Shown: positions 1 to 11,238, counted from the first letter of the stretch. The stretch: 64,000 nucleotides of DNA from Xanthomonas massiliensis (GCF_900018785.1 NZ_FCOY01000006.1:744001-808000), one strand, 5' to 3'. A program made the numbers and translations. Notes: a model not told the origin generated them from the letters alone.

Positions 1-593
1 CGCGGCGTGCGCGGGTGCGGCGGATTGCGCCGCAGGTAGGCGTCGCGCGCCGCCGGTGCCAGTTCCGCCAGCAGCACCCGGCCCATCGACGTGCAGTAGG
101 CCGGCAGGCGGCTGCCGGCGCGCAGGCCGATGGACATGAGCCGTACCGTCTCGGCGCGTGCGACGTAGAGCAGGTCGTCGCCGTCGAGCACGCCCAGCGA
201 GCACGACTCGTGCACCGCGTCGCGCAGCGCGTCGAGCACCGGCTGGGCGGTGGCGATCATCGGCGAGCGGGAGGCATGGGCGCTGGCGATGCCCAGCACC
301 CGCGGCAGCAACACGTGGCCGCGGCCCTGCTGGCCGACGTAGCCCAGCCGGGTGAGGGTGTGCACCACGCGGCCGGTGGCCGCGCGCGACAGGCCGGTCT
401 CCTCGCTGAGCTGGGAGACGGTCAGCTCGCGCCCGTGCTGCGACAGCGCGTTGAGCACCAGCATCCCGCGCGCCAGCGAGGTCATGAAATCCGGGTCGCC
501 CCGCGCCGCCTCGATCTGGTCGGTCAGCTCCTGCATCAGCCCGCTGCGCTTCGGCATTGCGGCCGCGGCGGGGCGGGTCTTGTTCGGGGGCAT
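1..593 (-). CDS. IclR-family transcriptional regulator, PcaR/PobR-like (partial)
   Basis: Reverse-strand reading frame beginning MPPNKTRPAA at 593 (an in-frame ATG also lies at 599) and running off the window start, so the C-terminus is missing. After about 35 residues comes a winged helix-turn-helix (ARGMLVLNALSQ, then LTVSQLSEETGLSRAATGRV), followed by the start of the IclR effector domain with the typical SMGRVLLAEL stretch. IclR proteins of this kind (PcaR, PcaU, PobR) control aromatic acid catabolism. It is divergent from pcaIJFD, and the gap holds two PcaR-like boxes, so it probably activates those genes in response to beta-ketoadipate or protocatechuate. The family call is firm; the effector is inferred from context. 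Confidence 0.85.
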   Translation of the reverse strand, partial: MPPNKTRPAAAAMPKRSGLMQELTDQIEAARGDPDFMTSLARGMLVLNALSQHGRELTVSQLSEETGLSRAATGRVVHTLTRLGYVGQQGRGHVLLPRVLGIASAHASRSPMIATAQPVLDALRDAVHESCSLGVLDGDDLLYVARAETVRLMSIGLRAGSRLPAYCTSMGRVLLAELAPAARDAYLRRNPPHPRTP

Positions 594-792
594 GGTCATG
601 GCGGCATGGATCCTCGTGGAAGGGATGACGGGTCGGGCAGGTACAGTCCCGGGCGGCACGTCCGGCGCATACCCGGGAACGAGCCCGCTCGCCGGCGCAC
701 TGGACACCAATGCGTGGCACGACATGCGACCAAAGGATGAGGACGTCCTCGTCCTGTCCCGGCGGGCATCTCGGGTGGCATTCTGTAGCGTG

Positions 793-826
793 GTCCGATT
801 ATCGGTCATCTGTCCGGTAATCGGAT
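793..826. promoter_or_regulatory. Two tandem PcaR-like operator boxes
   Basis: Box 1 (793-807, GTCCGATTATCGGTC) and box 2 (812-826, GTCCGGTAATCGGAT) sit 19 bp apart, about two helical turns. Each core is a near-palindrome (CCGATTATCGG and CCGGTAATCGG). Both resemble the PcaR box known from Pseudomonas putida (GTTCGATAATCGCAC). They lie between the divergent IclR gene and pcaI, where such a regulator would bind. Identification is by motif resemblance and position only. Confidence 0.6.
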
Positions 827-957
827 TGCATGGTGCTTGCTCGCCGGCCTAGCGTGACCGTCCCGGGCGGCCATGCGACGAGGCTGCGTTTCGTCGCGTG
901 CACCCGCCCATCGAACATCCAGCAACCGGCCCGGTGGCCGGAGAGGACCCGAACCAC

Positions 958-1635
958 GTGATCGACAAGACCTTGCCATCGTGCGCCGAGGCGGTGGCCG
1001 ACATCTTCGACGGCGCCACGGTGATGATCGGCGGCTTCGGCACCGCCGGCATGCCCGACGCGCTGATCGACGCGCTGATCGAACAGGGCGCGCGCGGGCT
1101 GACCATCGTCAACAACAACGCCGGCAACGGCGAGACCGGGCTGGCGGCGCTGATCAAGCACAAGCGCGTGCGCAGGATCGTGTGCTCGTTCCCGCGCCAG
1201 GCCGATTCGCAGCACTTCGATGCCGCCTACCGTGCCGGCGAGATCGAGCTGGAGCTGGTGCCGCAAGGCAACCTGGCCGCACGCATCCATGCCGCCGGGA
1301 ATGGTCTTGGGGCGATCTTCACCCCGACCGGCTACGGCACCGAGCTGGCCGCCGGCAAGGAGACCCGCGAGATCGACGGCAAGCACTACGTGCTCGAATA
1401 CCCGATCCGCGCCGACTTCGCGCTGATCAAGGCACACCGCGGCGACCGCTGGGGCAACCTGGTGTACCGCAAGACCGCGCGCAACTTCGGCCCGATCATG
1501 GCGATGGCCGCCGACTGCACGATCGCCCAGGTGGGTGAGGTGGTGCCGCTGGGCGAGCTGGACCCGGAGGCGATCGTGACCCCGGGCATCTTCGTGCAGC
1601 GCGTGGTCGCCACGGCGAACGGGGAGGCGGCATGA
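958..1635 (+). CDS. pcaI: 3-oxoadipate CoA-transferase subunit A
   Basis: First subunit of the two-subunit CoA-transferase that moves CoA from succinyl-CoA to beta-ketoadipate, near the end of aromatic ring degradation. The family glycine-rich stretch GATVMIGGFGTAGMP is near the N-terminus. I chose the GTG at 958 (protein begins VIDKTLPSCAEAV, about 225 residues), which fits the usual length and has a GAGG about 11 bases upstream. A GTG at 898 would add 20 residues. The end overlaps pcaJ by four bases, consistent with translational coupling of the two subunits. A general 3-oxoacid (acetoacetate) CoA-transferase is the alternative, made less likely by pcaF and pcaD downstream. Confidence 0.88.
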   Translation: MIDKTLPSCAEAVADIFDGATVMIGGFGTAGMPDALIDALIEQGARGLTIVNNNAGNGETGLAALIKHKRVRRIVCSFPRQADSQHFDAAYRAGEIELELVPQGNLAARIHAAGNGLGAIFTPTGYGTELAAGKETREIDGKHYVLEYPIRADFALIKAHRGDRWGNLVYRKTARNFGPIMAMAADCTIAQVGEVVPLGELDPEAIVTPGIFVQRVVATANGEAA

Positions 1636-2297
1636 ACGCAGTGAACTACACCCGGCTCGACAGGAACGCGATGGCCGCGCGGGTGGCGCGCGACATCCCG
1701 GACGGCGCCTACGTCAACCTCGGCATCGGCCTGCCGACCAAGGTCGCCAACTACCTGCCGGCCGACAAGGAGATCTTCCTGCACAGCGAGAACGGCGTGC
1801 TCGGCATGGGCCCGGCGCCGCCGCCCGGGCAGGAGGACCCGGAGCTGATCAACGCCGGCAAGCAACCGGTGACGCTGCTGACCGGCGGTTGCTATTTCCA
1901 CCACGCCGACTCGTTCGCGATGATGCGCAGCGGCCGCCTGGACGTATGCGTGCTGGGCGCCTTCCAGGTGTCCGCGCACGGCGACCTGGCCAACTGGAGC
2001 ACCGGCGCGCCGGACGCCATCCCGGCGGTCGGCGGGGCGATGGACCTGGCGATCGGCGCGCGCCAGGTGTTCGTGATGATGGAGCTGCTGACCAAGGCCG
2101 GCGAGAGCAAGCTGGTGGCCGAATGCAGTTATCCGTTGACCGGGCTGCGCTGCGTGTCGCGCGTGTACACAGACCTGGGCGTGTTCGCGGTCGGCGCGGA
2201 CGGCGCGCGGGTGATCGAGACCGTGGACGGCGTCGGCCTGGACGAGTTGCGGCGCCTGACCGGCCTGCCGCTCGAGATGGCCGACCGAGGAGCATGA
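1632..2297 (+). CDS. pcaJ: 3-oxoadipate CoA-transferase subunit B
   Basis: Second subunit (221 residues) of the succinyl-CoA:3-oxoadipate CoA-transferase. It carries the family [10 protein letters not shown] motif, whose glutamate forms the covalent CoA thioester, and an early [12 protein letters not shown] segment. It overlaps pcaI by ATGA and is followed after one base by pcaF, so pcaI, pcaJ and pcaF form a tight operon. The subunit pair and neighbouring thiolase point to the beta-ketoadipate pathway rather than ketone-body use. Confidence 0.9.
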   Translation: MNAVNYTRLDRNAMAARVARDIPDGAYVNLGIGLPTKVANYLPADKEIFLHSENGVLGMGPAPPPGQEDPELINAGKQPVTLLTGGCYFHHADSFAMMRSGRLDVCVLGAFQVSAHGDLANWSTGAPDAIPAVGGAMDLAIGARQVFVMMELLTKAGESKLVAECSYPLTGLRCVSRVYTDLGVFAVGADGARVIETVDGVGLDELRRLTGLPLEMADRGA

Positions 2298-2298
2298 G

Positions 2299-3507
<1,209 letters not shown>

Positions 3508-3634
3508 CGACGCCAGCGGGCATCGCCGCGGGCGGCAGTGGCCGTCGCCGCGGCGATGCCGCCGCCCCGGTCGCTGCCGCCCGGCATCATCCGCTTGCCC
3601 GCATTCCTTTCCGCCGTTCCGACTAGGAGTCCTC

Positions 3635-4417
3635 GTGCCGTTCCTCGACCTTCCCACCCATCGCCTGCACTACCGCATCGACGGCAGCGAAGGCGCGCCG
3701 TGGCTGACCTTCTCCAACTCGCTGGGCACCGACCTGGGCATGTGGGACCTGCAGGTGCAGGCGCTGTCCTCGCGCTTTCGCGTGCTGCGCTACGACGTGC
3801 GCGGCCACGGCCTGTCCGGCGCGCCGGCCGGGTCCTACGGGATCGACCAGCTCGGCGGCGATGTGCTGGCGCTGTGGGACGCGCTGGAGGTGCAGCGCTC
3901 GCATGTCTGCGGGCTGTCCATCGGCGGATTGACCGGCCAGTGGCTGGCACTGGAAGCGCCTGCCCGGGTGGACCGGCTGGCGTTGTGCGCGACGGCGGCA
4001 AAGATCGGCACCACCGAAAGCTGGGACGCGCGCATCGCCCAGGTCCGCCAGGCCGGCCTGGCGCCGCTGGCCGAGGGCACCGCCCAGCGCTGGTTCACCC
4101 CGGCCTTCGTGCAGGCGCATGCCGCCGCGGTGGACGCGATCCTGGCCGTGTTCCTGGCCACCGATCCGCAGGGCTATGCCGGCTGCTGCCACGCCGTGGG
4201 CACGGCCGACTTCCGCGACCGCCTGGGCGCGATCGCCAACCCGGTGCTGGCCCTGGCCGGCGACGACGATCCGGTATGCCCGCCGGCGGACCTGCAGGCG
4301 CTGGCCGACGGCGTCGGCCGCGGCCGCTATGCCCAGGTCGGCGGGCGCCACATCTGCAACATCGAGTCGCCGGACGATTTCAATCGCATCCTGCTGGATT
4401 TCCTGGCCGCGGCCTGA
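3635..4417 (+). CDS. pcaD: 3-oxoadipate enol-lactonase
   Basis: Alpha/beta hydrolase of 260 residues that opens 3-oxoadipate enol-lactone to beta-ketoadipate, the substrate of PcaIJ. The nucleophile elbow is GLSIGG, an acid-region motif GDDDPVCPP precedes the C-terminus, and the catalytic histidine is probably in GGRHICNIE. It starts at GTG 3635 behind AGGAG, after a 127-base gap from pcaF. Gene order IJFD implies further pca genes should lie elsewhere, since none of the ring-cleavage genes are in this window. Confidence 0.88.
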   Translation: MPFLDLPTHRLHYRIDGSEGAPWLTFSNSLGTDLGMWDLQVQALSSRFRVLRYDVRGHGLSGAPAGSYGIDQLGGDVLALWDALEVQRSHVCGLSIGGLTGQWLALEAPARVDRLALCATAAKIGTTESWDARIAQVRQAGLAPLAEGTAQRWFTPAFVQAHAAAVDAILAVFLATDPQGYAGCCHAVGTADFRDRLGAIANPVLALAGDDDPVCPPADLQALADGVGRGRYAQVGGRHICNIESPDDFNRILLDFLAAA

Positions 4418-4420
4418 GCC

Positions 4421-4448
4421 GCGCTGCCGCACGCCCGCACGGCAGCGC
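4421..4448. terminator. Hairpin between convergent pcaD and miaB
   Basis: Perfect 9-bp stem GCGCTGCCG (4421-4429) with CGGCAGCGC (4440-4448) and a 10-base loop, just after the pcaD stop and before the miaB stop. There is no U tract, so it may be a weak bidirectional terminator or only an RNA-stabilising hairpin. Confidence 0.4.
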
Positions 4449-4465
4449 CATGCGGACGACGGCGG

Positions 4466-5890
4466 TCAGTCCGCGCCGTCGGCCGCGTCCAGGTGTACGC
4501 GCCCGCGCAGCGAGTTGCTCAGCGCCTCGGTGATCTCCACGTCGACGAACTGGCCGACCAGACGCTTGCTGCCGGGGAAGTTCACCGAGCGCATGTTCTC
4601 GGTCTTGCCGGTCAGCTCGTCGGGGTTCTTGCGCGAGGGGCCTTCCACCAGCACGCGCTGCACGCTGCCGACCATCGCCTGCGAGATGCGCGCGGCGTTG
4701 GCGTTGATCGCGGCCTGCAACCGCTCCAGCCGGGCGTGCTTGGCCGCGGCCGGCACGTCGTCGGGCAGGTCCGCGGCCGGGGTGCCGGGGCGGCGCGAGT
4801 AGATGAACGAGAAGCTCTGGTCGAAGCCGACGTCCTCGATCAGCTTCATCGTCTTGTCGAAGTCGGCGTCGCTCTCGCCGGGGAAGCCGACGATGAAGTC
4901 CGAGCTGATCGAGATGTCCGGGCGCACCGCGCGCAGCTTGCGGATCTTCGACTTGAACTCCAGCGCGGTATAGCCGCGCTTCATCGCGCCGAGGATGCGG
5001 TCACTGCCGGACTGGACCGGCAGGTGCAGGAAGTTGGCCAGCTGCGGCACGTCGCGGTAGGCGTCCACCAGCGAGTCGCTGAACTCCAGCGGGTGCGAGG
5101 TGGTGAAGCGGATGCGGTCGATGCCCTCGATCTGGGCGATGGTGCGGATCAGCAGGCCCAGGTCGGCCAGTTCGCCCTCGCCGTAGGGGCCGCGGTAGGC
5201 GTTGACGTTCTGGCCGAGCAGGTTGACCTCGCGCACGCCCTGCGCGGCCAGCTGCGCCACCTCCACCAGTACGTCCTCGAACGGCCGGCTGACCTCGGTG
5301 CCGCGGGTGTAGGGCACCACGCAGAAGCTGCAGTATTTCGAGCAGCCTTCCATGATCGAGACGAACGCGCTCGGCCCTTCCGCACGCGGCTCGGGCAGGC
5401 GGTCGAACTTCTCGATCTCCGGGAAGGAGATGTCCACCTGCGGCTTCTTCTGCGCGCGGCGGGCGCGGATCAGCTCGGGCAGGCGGTGCAGGGTCTGCGG
5501 GCCGAACACCAGATCCACGTAGGGCGCGCGCTTGATGATGCCTTCGCCCTCCTGCGAGGCCACGCAGCCGCCGACGCCGATGATGACGTCGGCGTTGGCC
5601 TCCTTCAGCGCCTTCCAGCGGCCGAGCTGGCTGAACACCTTCTCCTGCGCCTTCTCGCGGATCGAGCAGGTGTTGACCAGCACCACGTCGGCCTCTTCGG
5701 GGTTGTCGGTCAGCTCCAGGCCCTCGGCCTGCGCCAGTACGTCGGCCATGCGCGCCGAGTCGTACTCGTTCATCTGGCAACCGTGGGTCTTGATGTAGAG
5801 CTTGCCGCGCGGCCGGTCGGCGCCGGGGGCGGGCGGGGAAACGACGGCGGAACCCGCCGAGGGCAGGGGATGCAGGGTGGTCCCGGGCAT
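4466..5890 (-). CDS. miaB: tRNA-2-methylthio-N6-dimethylallyladenosine synthase
   Basis: Radical-SAM methylthiotransferase (474 residues) that adds the 2-methylthio group at A37 of tRNAs reading UNN codons. The N-terminal MTTase domain supplies three cysteines for one cluster ([32 protein letters not shown]). The radical SAM motif is [10 protein letters not shown], and a TRAM domain ends the protein. I start at ATG 5890 ([11 protein letters not shown]); an in-frame ATG at 5929 would lengthen it. It is convergent with pcaD and divergent from the transglycosylase gene. Confidence 0.95.
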   Translation of the reverse strand: MPGTTLHPLPSAGSAVVSPPAPGADRPRGKLYIKTHGCQMNEYDSARMADVLAQAEGLELTDNPEEADVVLVNTCSIREKAQEKVFSQLGRWKALKEANADVIIGVGGCVASQEGEGIIKRAPYVDLVFGPQTLHRLPELIRARRAQKKPQVDISFPEIEKFDRLPEPRAEGPSAFVSIMEGCSKYCSFCVVPYTRGTEVSRPFEDVLVEVAQLAAQGVREVNLLGQNVNAYRGPYGEGELADLGLLIRTIAQIEGIDRIRFTTSHPLEFSDSLVDAYRDVPQLANFLHLPVQSGSDRILGAMKRGYTALEFKSKIRKLRAVRPDISISSDFIVGFPGESDADFDKTMKLIEDVGFDQSFSFIYSRRPGTPAADLPDDVPAAAKHARLERLQAAINANAARISQAMVGSVQRVLVEGPSRKNPDELTGKTENMRSVNFPGSKRLVGQFVDVEITEALSNSLRGRVHLDAADGAD

Positions 5891-6003
5891 GGCGCTTATT
5901 CCAGGCGGGCTGGGGAATGGACCGCGCATTATAGGGATTGCGGGCACGGCCGGCAGGGTGCCGCACTTGGCAAGCCGGCCGGGGTGGGGGAAACTCCCGG
6001 CCC

Positions 6004-6924
6004 ATGAGGGGGCTGCTGCCATTGGGGATACTGGCCGCCGCGTGCTTCGCCTTTCCCGCCTGCGCGGGGACGCTCTACAAGTGCGTCGGCGGGGACGGGG
6101 TTCCCAGTTACGTGAGCAAGCGCGTTGCAGGGTCGCACTGCAGCGTGGTGGGCCAGTACGCGCCCGATCGACGCGCGGGGCGCGCGCCGGTGGCCGTGGC
6201 GAGCCCGGCGCCGCGGCCTGCCGCCGCCGCCGCGATCCCACCTTCCCCGCGTGCGGTGCCGGCCAGCACCGAGGTCTCGGCCTCCGTGGCGGACACCTCC
6301 GTCGCACCGGTGCCGGTGGCCGCCTCGCCGCCGCCGCGCCGGCGGGTGCAGGGGCAGGTCTATTCCTACATGCAGGACGGGGTGCGCCACTACACCAGCG
6401 CGCGGCCGCGCCAGGTCGCGAGCGTGGAGAACCTGCGCACCATCCACTACAGCTTCATCGAGACCTGCTATGCCTGCGCCGCCAACCCCGGCGTGAACTT
6501 CGGCTCGGTGCGACTCGACACCGCCGCCTACCGCGGCGAGATCGCCGCGGCCGCGCGCGAGTTCGGCGTCGAGGAGGCGATCGTGCGCGCCATCATCCAC
6601 GCCGAGTCGGCCTACAACCCGATGGCGATGAGCCGCGCCGGCGCGCAGGGCCTGATGCAGCTGATGCCGGGGACCGCGGCCCGGTTCGGGGTCGGCAATG
6701 CCTACGATGCCGGGCAGAACATCCGCGGCGGGGTGCAGTACCTGGCGTGGCTGCTTCGGCGCTTCAACGGCAACCTGACCCTGGCCGCCGCCGGCTACAA
6801 CGCCGGCGAGGGCGCGGTGGACAAGTACGGCGGGGGGCCCCCGTACAGCGAGACCCAGCGCTACGTGCAGCGCGTGGGCGTGCTTGCCGACCGCTACCGC
6901 CACGCGCTCACCAGCGCGCGCTGA
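6004..6924 (+). CDS. Lytic transglycosylase with N-terminal DUF4124-like region
   Basis: Predicted exported peptidoglycan lytic transglycosylase of 306 residues. The signal peptide [22 protein letters not shown] is followed by a short Cys-containing DUF4124-like segment ([17 protein letters not shown]), a proline/alanine-rich linker, and a C-terminal SLT domain. The SLT domain has the catalytic glutamate in [10 protein letters not shown] and the GLMQLMP and [12 protein letters not shown] motifs. Start is ATG 6004, chosen because the signal peptide begins there. Which wall-remodelling process it serves cannot be told from the neighbours. Confidence 0.85.
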   Translation: MRGLLPLGILAAACFAFPACAGTLYKCVGGDGVPSYVSKRVAGSHCSVVGQYAPDRRAGRAPVAVASPAPRPAAAAAIPPSPRAVPASTEVSASVADTSVAPVPVAASPPPRRRVQGQVYSYMQDGVRHYTSARPRQVASVENLRTIHYSFIETCYACAANPGVNFGSVRLDTAAYRGEIAAAAREFGVEEAIVRAIIHAESAYNPMAMSRAGAQGLMQLMPGTAARFGVGNAYDAGQNIRGGVQYLAWLLRRFNGNLTLAAAGYNAGEGAVDKYGGGPPYSETQRYVQRVGVLADRYRHALTSAR

Positions 6925-7045
6925 ACCGGGGACCTACCCGCCGCGCGGATTGTCCGCGGCGATGCGCATTGGCTACACTCGATCGGCCAGCCGCTGCCGC
7001 GGTGCAGCATGACGATGGGGGAGCCGGTGAGCACCGGAGTACCGG

Positions 7046-7702
7046 ATGTCCAATGACGGGGTGAACGGGCCTGCCGATGCGGGACGACGGCGTTTCCTCG
7101 GGGCCACCACCGCCGTGGTCGGCGCGGTGGGCGCCGGGTTCGGCGCCGTGCCGTTCGTCGAATCGATGTCGCCCAGCGTGCGTACCCGGCTGGCCAACGC
7201 GCCGGTGGTGGTGGACATCGGCGAGCTCGGGGAGGGCCAGCGCCTGATCGTGGAGTGGCGCGGCCAGCCGATCTGGGTGGTCAGGCGCTCCAAGGCGATG
7301 CTGGAGGTGCTGCATGGCCTGGACCCGAAGCTGCGCGATCCCGAATCGCGCGACGCCGACCAGCAACCGGCCTACGTGCTTGCCGGCAACCGCGAGTACC
7401 GCTCGATCCGGCCGGACGTGTCCGTGCTGGTCGGCCTGTGCACCCATCTGGGCTGCTCGCCGGAGATGATGGCCGAGATCCGCCCCGAACCGTTCGATGC
7501 GCACTGGCAGGGCGGCTATTTCTGCCCCTGCCACAAGTCGCGCTTCGACATGTCCGGCCGTGTCTACCAGGGCGTGCCGGCGCCGACCAATCTGGTGGTG
7601 CCGCCGCACCACTACCGCGATGCGCATACCCTGGTGATCGGCGAGGATCCCCACGCCGGGCATGGCCACCAAGAAGGACACGACCATGGCAGCGCCGCCT
7701 GA
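7046..7702 (+). CDS. petA: Ubiquinol-cytochrome c reductase Rieske iron-sulfur subunit
   Basis: Rieske subunit (218 residues) of cytochrome bc1, passing electrons from ubiquinol to cytochrome c1. The twin-arginine-like leader GRRRFLGATTAVVG includes the single membrane anchor. The [2Fe-2S] ligand boxes are CTHLGC and CPCHKS. The tail is rich in histidine (HAGHGHQEGHDHG), an unusual addition whose role is unknown. First gene of petABC; its end overlaps petB. Confidence 0.95.
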   Translation: MSNDGVNGPADAGRRRFLGATTAVVGAVGAGFGAVPFVESMSPSVRTRLANAPVVVDIGELGEGQRLIVEWRGQPIWVVRRSKAMLEVLHGLDPKLRDPESRDADQQPAYVLAGNREYRSIRPDVSVLVGLCTHLGCSPEMMAEIRPEPFDAHWQGGYFCPCHKSRFDMSGRVYQGVPAPTNLVVPPHHYRDAHTLVIGEDPHAGHGHQEGHDHGSAA

Positions 7703-8945
7703 GCGCAGCACCGGCGGCCTGCTCGGCTGGGTCGAGGACCGGGCCCCGTCGCTGCTGCCGTTCTGGCGGCGCCACGTCAGCGAGTACTACGCGCCGAAGA
7801 ACTTCAACTTCTGGTACTACTTCGGTTCGCTGGCGCTGCTGGTCCTGGTCAACCAGCTGCTGACCGGGATCTTCCTGGCCATGCACTACAAGCCCTCGGC
7901 AAGCGAGGCGTTCGCGTCGATCGAATACATCATGCGCGACGTGCAGTGGGGCTGGCTGATCCGCTACATGCACTCCACCGGCGCCTCGCTGTTCTTCGTC
8001 GTGGTGTACCTGCACATGTTCCGCGGCCTGCTGTACGGCAGCTATCGCAAGCCGCGCGAGCTGGTGTGGATCCTGGGCATGCTGGTCTACGTGGTGCTGA
8101 TGGCCGAGGCCTTCATGGGCTACGTGCTGCCGTGGGGGCAGATGTCGTTCTGGGGCGCCAAGGTGATCATCTCGCTGTTCGGCGCGATCCCGGTGGTCGG
8201 CAACGGCCTGACCGAGTGGATCATGGGCGACTACCTGCCCGGCGATGCCACGCTCAACCGCTTCTTCGCCCTGCACGTGATCGGCCTGCCGCTGCTGCTG
8301 CTGGCGCTGGTCGGGCTGCACGTGCTGGCCCTGCACGAGGTCGGCTCCAACAATCCCGACGGCGTCGAGATCAAGGCCGGCCCCAAGGGCAACCGCTGGA
8401 GCGCCACCGCGCCGGCGGACGGCATCCCGTTGCATCCGTACTACACGCTCAAGGATCTGGTCGGCGCCGGCGTGCTGCTGACCCTCGCCGCCGCGATCAT
8501 CTTCTTCGCCCCGGCCCTCGGCGGGCTGTTCCTGGAGCACGACAACTTCGCCGAGGCCAACCGCCTGGTCACCCCCGAGCACATCAAGCCGGTGTGGTAC
8601 TACACCCCGTACTACGCGATGCTGCGCGTGGTCCCGGACAAGCTGGCGGGCGTGGCCGTGATGTTCTCGGCGATCGCCGTGCTGTTCCTGCTGCCGTGGC
8701 TGGACCGCTCGCCGGTGCGCTCGATCCGCTACCGCGGCTGGCTCTCGCGGGCGATGCTGGCCCTGCTGGCGGTGTGCTTCGTGTGGCTGGGCATCATCGG
8801 TTCGGGCCCGGGCACGGCGGCCTGGGAAACCTGGGTCGGGCGCCTGCTGACCTTCCTGTACTTCGCGTTCTTCATCACCATGCCGCTGTGGACCCGGCTC
8901 GACCGGGTCCGGCCGGTGCCGGACCGGATCGTCGGCCATGGCTGA
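7686..8945 (+). CDS. petB: Ubiquinol-cytochrome c reductase cytochrome b subunit
   Basis: Membrane-embedded cytochrome b (419 residues) with both quinone sites of the bc1 complex. Paired haem histidines appear in helix B (MHSTGASLFF and YLHMFRG) and helix D (FFALHVIG and GLHVLALHE). The Qo-site loop reads KPVWYYTPYY, i.e. the PVWY form rather than mitochondrial PEWY. ATG 7686 is preferred because AAGGA lies about 9 bases before it; an ATG at 7662 would give a longer overlap with petA. It overlaps petC by 8 bases. Confidence 0.95.
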   Translation: MAAPPERSTGGLLGWVEDRAPSLLPFWRRHVSEYYAPKNFNFWYYFGSLALLVLVNQLLTGIFLAMHYKPSASEAFASIEYIMRDVQWGWLIRYMHSTGASLFFVVVYLHMFRGLLYGSYRKPRELVWILGMLVYVVLMAEAFMGYVLPWGQMSFWGAKVIISLFGAIPVVGNGLTEWIMGDYLPGDATLNRFFALHVIGLPLLLLALVGLHVLALHEVGSNNPDGVEIKAGPKGNRWSATAPADGIPLHPYYTLKDLVGAGVLLTLAAAIIFFAPALGGLFLEHDNFAEANRLVTPEHIKPVWYYTPYYAMLRVVPDKLAGVAVMFSAIAVLFLLPWLDRSPVRSIRYRGWLSRAMLALLAVCFVWLGIIGSGPGTAAWETWVGRLLTFLYFAFFITMPLWTRLDRVRPVPDRIVGHG

Positions 8946-9681
8946 GCCGCGCCGGTTCGCCCGCTGGATGCTGGCCGGCATGGTCCTGGCCTGGACGCCG
9001 ATCGCGATGGCGGCGCCGCGGCTGCTGCCGGCCGGCAACGACCTCGGCGACCGCGCCTCGCTGCAGCGCGGGGCTGGGCTGTACATGAACTACTGCTCGG
9101 GCTGCCATTCGCTCAAGTACCTGCGCTACTCGCGCCTGGGCGAGGACCTGCACCTGAGCGAGCGCCAGGTGCGGGAGAACCTCGACTTCGCCGGCGCGGC
9201 CGCGGGCGGGCCGATCGTCTCGGCGATGCCGCCGGCGCAGGCCGCCGGCTGGTTCGGCAAGGCCCCGCCGGACCTGAGCCTGGTGGCGCGGGTGCGGGGC
9301 GAGGACTGGATCTATACCTACCTGAAGTCTTTCTATGCCGATCCGGCGCAGCCGCTGGGCTGGAACAACGCGGTGTTCGCCAATGCCGCCATGCCCAACG
9401 TGCTGTGGAGCCTGCAGGGCGTGCAGCAGCCGGTGGCGGGCCGCGCCGGGGTTCCGGGCGGGGAACCGCCCGTGGTCGGGCTGAAGCTGGTCCAGGCGGG
9501 CACGCAGAGCCCCGCCGAATTCGATCGTTCGGTACGCGACATCACCAACTTCCTGGCCTATGCCGCCGAACCGGCGGCCCTGCAGCGGCGCCGCTATGGC
9601 CCGTGGGTGGTGGCGTTCCTGCTGGCGTTCACGGCGCTGGCATGGCGGCTCAAGCGCGCCTGGTGGAAGGACGTGGCGTGA
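8938..9681 (+). CDS. petC: Ubiquinol-cytochrome c reductase cytochrome c1 subunit
   Basis: Haem-bearing periplasmic subunit of bc1 (247 residues). It has a signal peptide (GMVLAWTPIAMAAP), the haem-attachment motif CSGCH, a likely axial methionine in NAAMPNVLW, and a C-terminal membrane anchor (VVAFLLAFTALAW) ending in basic residues. The start overlaps the petB stop, so the three subunits are probably translated as one coupled operon. Confidence 0.95.
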   Translation: MAEPRRFARWMLAGMVLAWTPIAMAAPRLLPAGNDLGDRASLQRGAGLYMNYCSGCHSLKYLRYSRLGEDLHLSERQVRENLDFAGAAAGGPIVSAMPPAQAAGWFGKAPPDLSLVARVRGEDWIYTYLKSFYADPAQPLGWNNAVFANAAMPNVLWSLQGVQQPVAGRAGVPGGEPPVVGLKLVQAGTQSPAEFDRSVRDITNFLAYAAEPAALQRRRYGPWVVAFLLAFTALAWRLKRAWWKDVA

Positions 9682-9815
9682 CCCCCGTGCCAGTGCGCAT
9701 TCAGGCGGTATTGGCTTTTCCGGCAGGGGATTGCACACTCCGGCAGGGCGACCGGCCGGCGATGGGCTGGCGGTCACGGTCCGGCCGGCGAATTCCGGCT
9801 GCTGGAGAGCCTTGA

Positions 9816-10451
9816 ATGGCGGCGAGTGTACGCATGCGCAATACCCTGACGCTGTTTTCCTCCACCGACGACGTCCTCTGCCACCGGGTCCGCCTGGTGC
9901 TGGCGGCCAAGGGCGTCACCTACGACCTGGTGCCGGTCGATCCGCAGAACCCGCCGGAGGACCTGATCGACCTCAACCCGTACCAGTCGGTGCCGACCCT
10001 GGTCGAGCGCGACCTGGTGCTGTACGCGGCTTCGGTGGTCAGCGAGTACCTGGACGAGCGCTACCCGCATCCGCCGCTGATGCCGGTCGATCCGCTCTCG
10101 CGTGCGCGCCTGCGCCTGGCGATGCTGCGCATCGAGGTGGACTGGGTCCCGCAGGTGCAGGCCATCCAGCTCGGCAACAAGACCCAGGCCGAGGCCGGCC
10201 GCAAGCGCCTGAAGGAGCTGCTCACCGCCTCGCTGCCGCTGTTCAAGGCCAGCAAGTTCTTCCTCAACCCGGAGATGAGCCTGGCCGACTGCGCGATGGC
10301 GCCGATCATCTGGCGGCTGGACGCGCTCGGCGTGGGGCTGCCCAAGGACGGCAAGGCCATCGAGGACTACGGCAACCGCATCTTCCGCAATCCCGGCTTC
10401 GTGCGCAGCCTGACCGAGCAGGAAAAGAAGCTGCACGACCTGCCGATCTGA
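9816..10451 (+). CDS. sspA: Stringent starvation protein A
   Basis: Glutathione S-transferase-fold protein (211 residues) that binds RNA polymerase and alters transcription under starvation and acid stress. The N-terminal thioredoxin-like half has LFSSTDDVLCHRVRLVLAAKG and NPYQSVPTLVERDLVLY; the C-terminal half is the all-helical GST domain (NPEMSLADCAMAPIIWRL). It lacks the usual GST catalytic residue, as SspA proteins do. It lies between petC and sspB, an arrangement familiar in related bacteria. Confidence 0.92.
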   Translation: MAASVRMRNTLTLFSSTDDVLCHRVRLVLAAKGVTYDLVPVDPQNPPEDLIDLNPYQSVPTLVERDLVLYAASVVSEYLDERYPHPPLMPVDPLSRARLRLAMLRIEVDWVPQVQAIQLGNKTQAEAGRKRLKELLTASLPLFKASKFFLNPEMSLADCAMAPIIWRLDALGVGLPKDGKAIEDYGNRIFRNPGFVRSLTEQEKKLHDLPI

Positions 10452-10518
10452 ACAACGCACGGGGCGTGGAACCGGTGCCGCTGGTCCGGTGCCGCGGCGG
10501 CCCGGTTAGACTTGCCGC

Positions 10519-10968
10519 ATGAACGAAGAATTCTCGCGCATGACCAGCCATCGCCCGTACCTGCTGCGGGCGCTGGTGGAGTGGATCAACGACAACGGCA
10601 TGACGCCCCACATCCTGGTCGATGCCGGGATCGCGGGCGTGCAGGTGCCCCCCAGCGCGGTCAAGGACGGGCGCGTGGTGCTCAATATCGCCGAACGGGC
10701 GGTGGTGCACCTGTCCATGGACAACGAGGGCGTGGGATTCACCGCGCGCTTCGGCGGGGTGAGCTATCCGGTGTTCGTGCCGATGGCCGCGGTGCTGGCG
10801 GTGTACGCGCGCGAGACCGGGCAGGGCATGGCGCTGCCCGACGACGTGCCGGGCACCGGCACCGAGCCGCCCAACGACGATGCCCCGCCGCCGTCACCGG
10901 GCAACGCTCCTTCCGGCGAGGAAGGCAGCGGCGGCAAGCGTCCGCCGTTCCTGCGGGTGGTCAAGTAG
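10519..10968 (+). CDS. sspB: ClpXP protease specificity-enhancing factor
   Basis: SspB adaptor (149 residues) that binds the ssrA tag on stalled-ribosome products and delivers them to ClpXP. The family opening is SHRPYLLRALVEWINDNGMTPHILVDA. A long acidic, proline-rich tail ends in PPFLRVVK, which matches the conserved ClpX-binding C-terminal peptide. ATG 10519 is used; ATG 10540 is the other plausible start and gives MTSHRPYLL. Placed directly after sspA. Confidence 0.92.
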   Translation: MNEEFSRMTSHRPYLLRALVEWINDNGMTPHILVDAGIAGVQVPPSAVKDGRVVLNIAERAVVHLSMDNEGVGFTARFGGVSYPVFVPMAAVLAVYARETGQGMALPDDVPGTGTEPPNDDAPPPSPGNAPSGEEGSGGKRPPFLRVVK

Positions 10969-11238
10969 GCTGCGGGCACGCGCCCGGCTTCGTGACCACG
11001 CAGGCGGGCACGCCCCGGCCTGGCTGAGGCGTGCGGGAGCGGGGGGCGGGTACCGGGTACCGGTGCGTCGTCCGCAGGGGAAACGGCGTCCGGGCGCGCA
11101 GGATGGCGCATGCATTGGCGCCGCTGCCTGCCGCGGGTCCTTGCAGCGTGTCCGCCCGGCTGTGGCGATGATTTTCGACCCGGCTACGGGCCACCGGACG
11201 GCAGTCCTGGCCGTGTCCGCCGGCCGCGGCGGCGGCGC

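Noticed and set aside
4493-6007. Long forward open frame opposite miaB
   Set aside because: Antisense shadow of a clear radical SAM gene.
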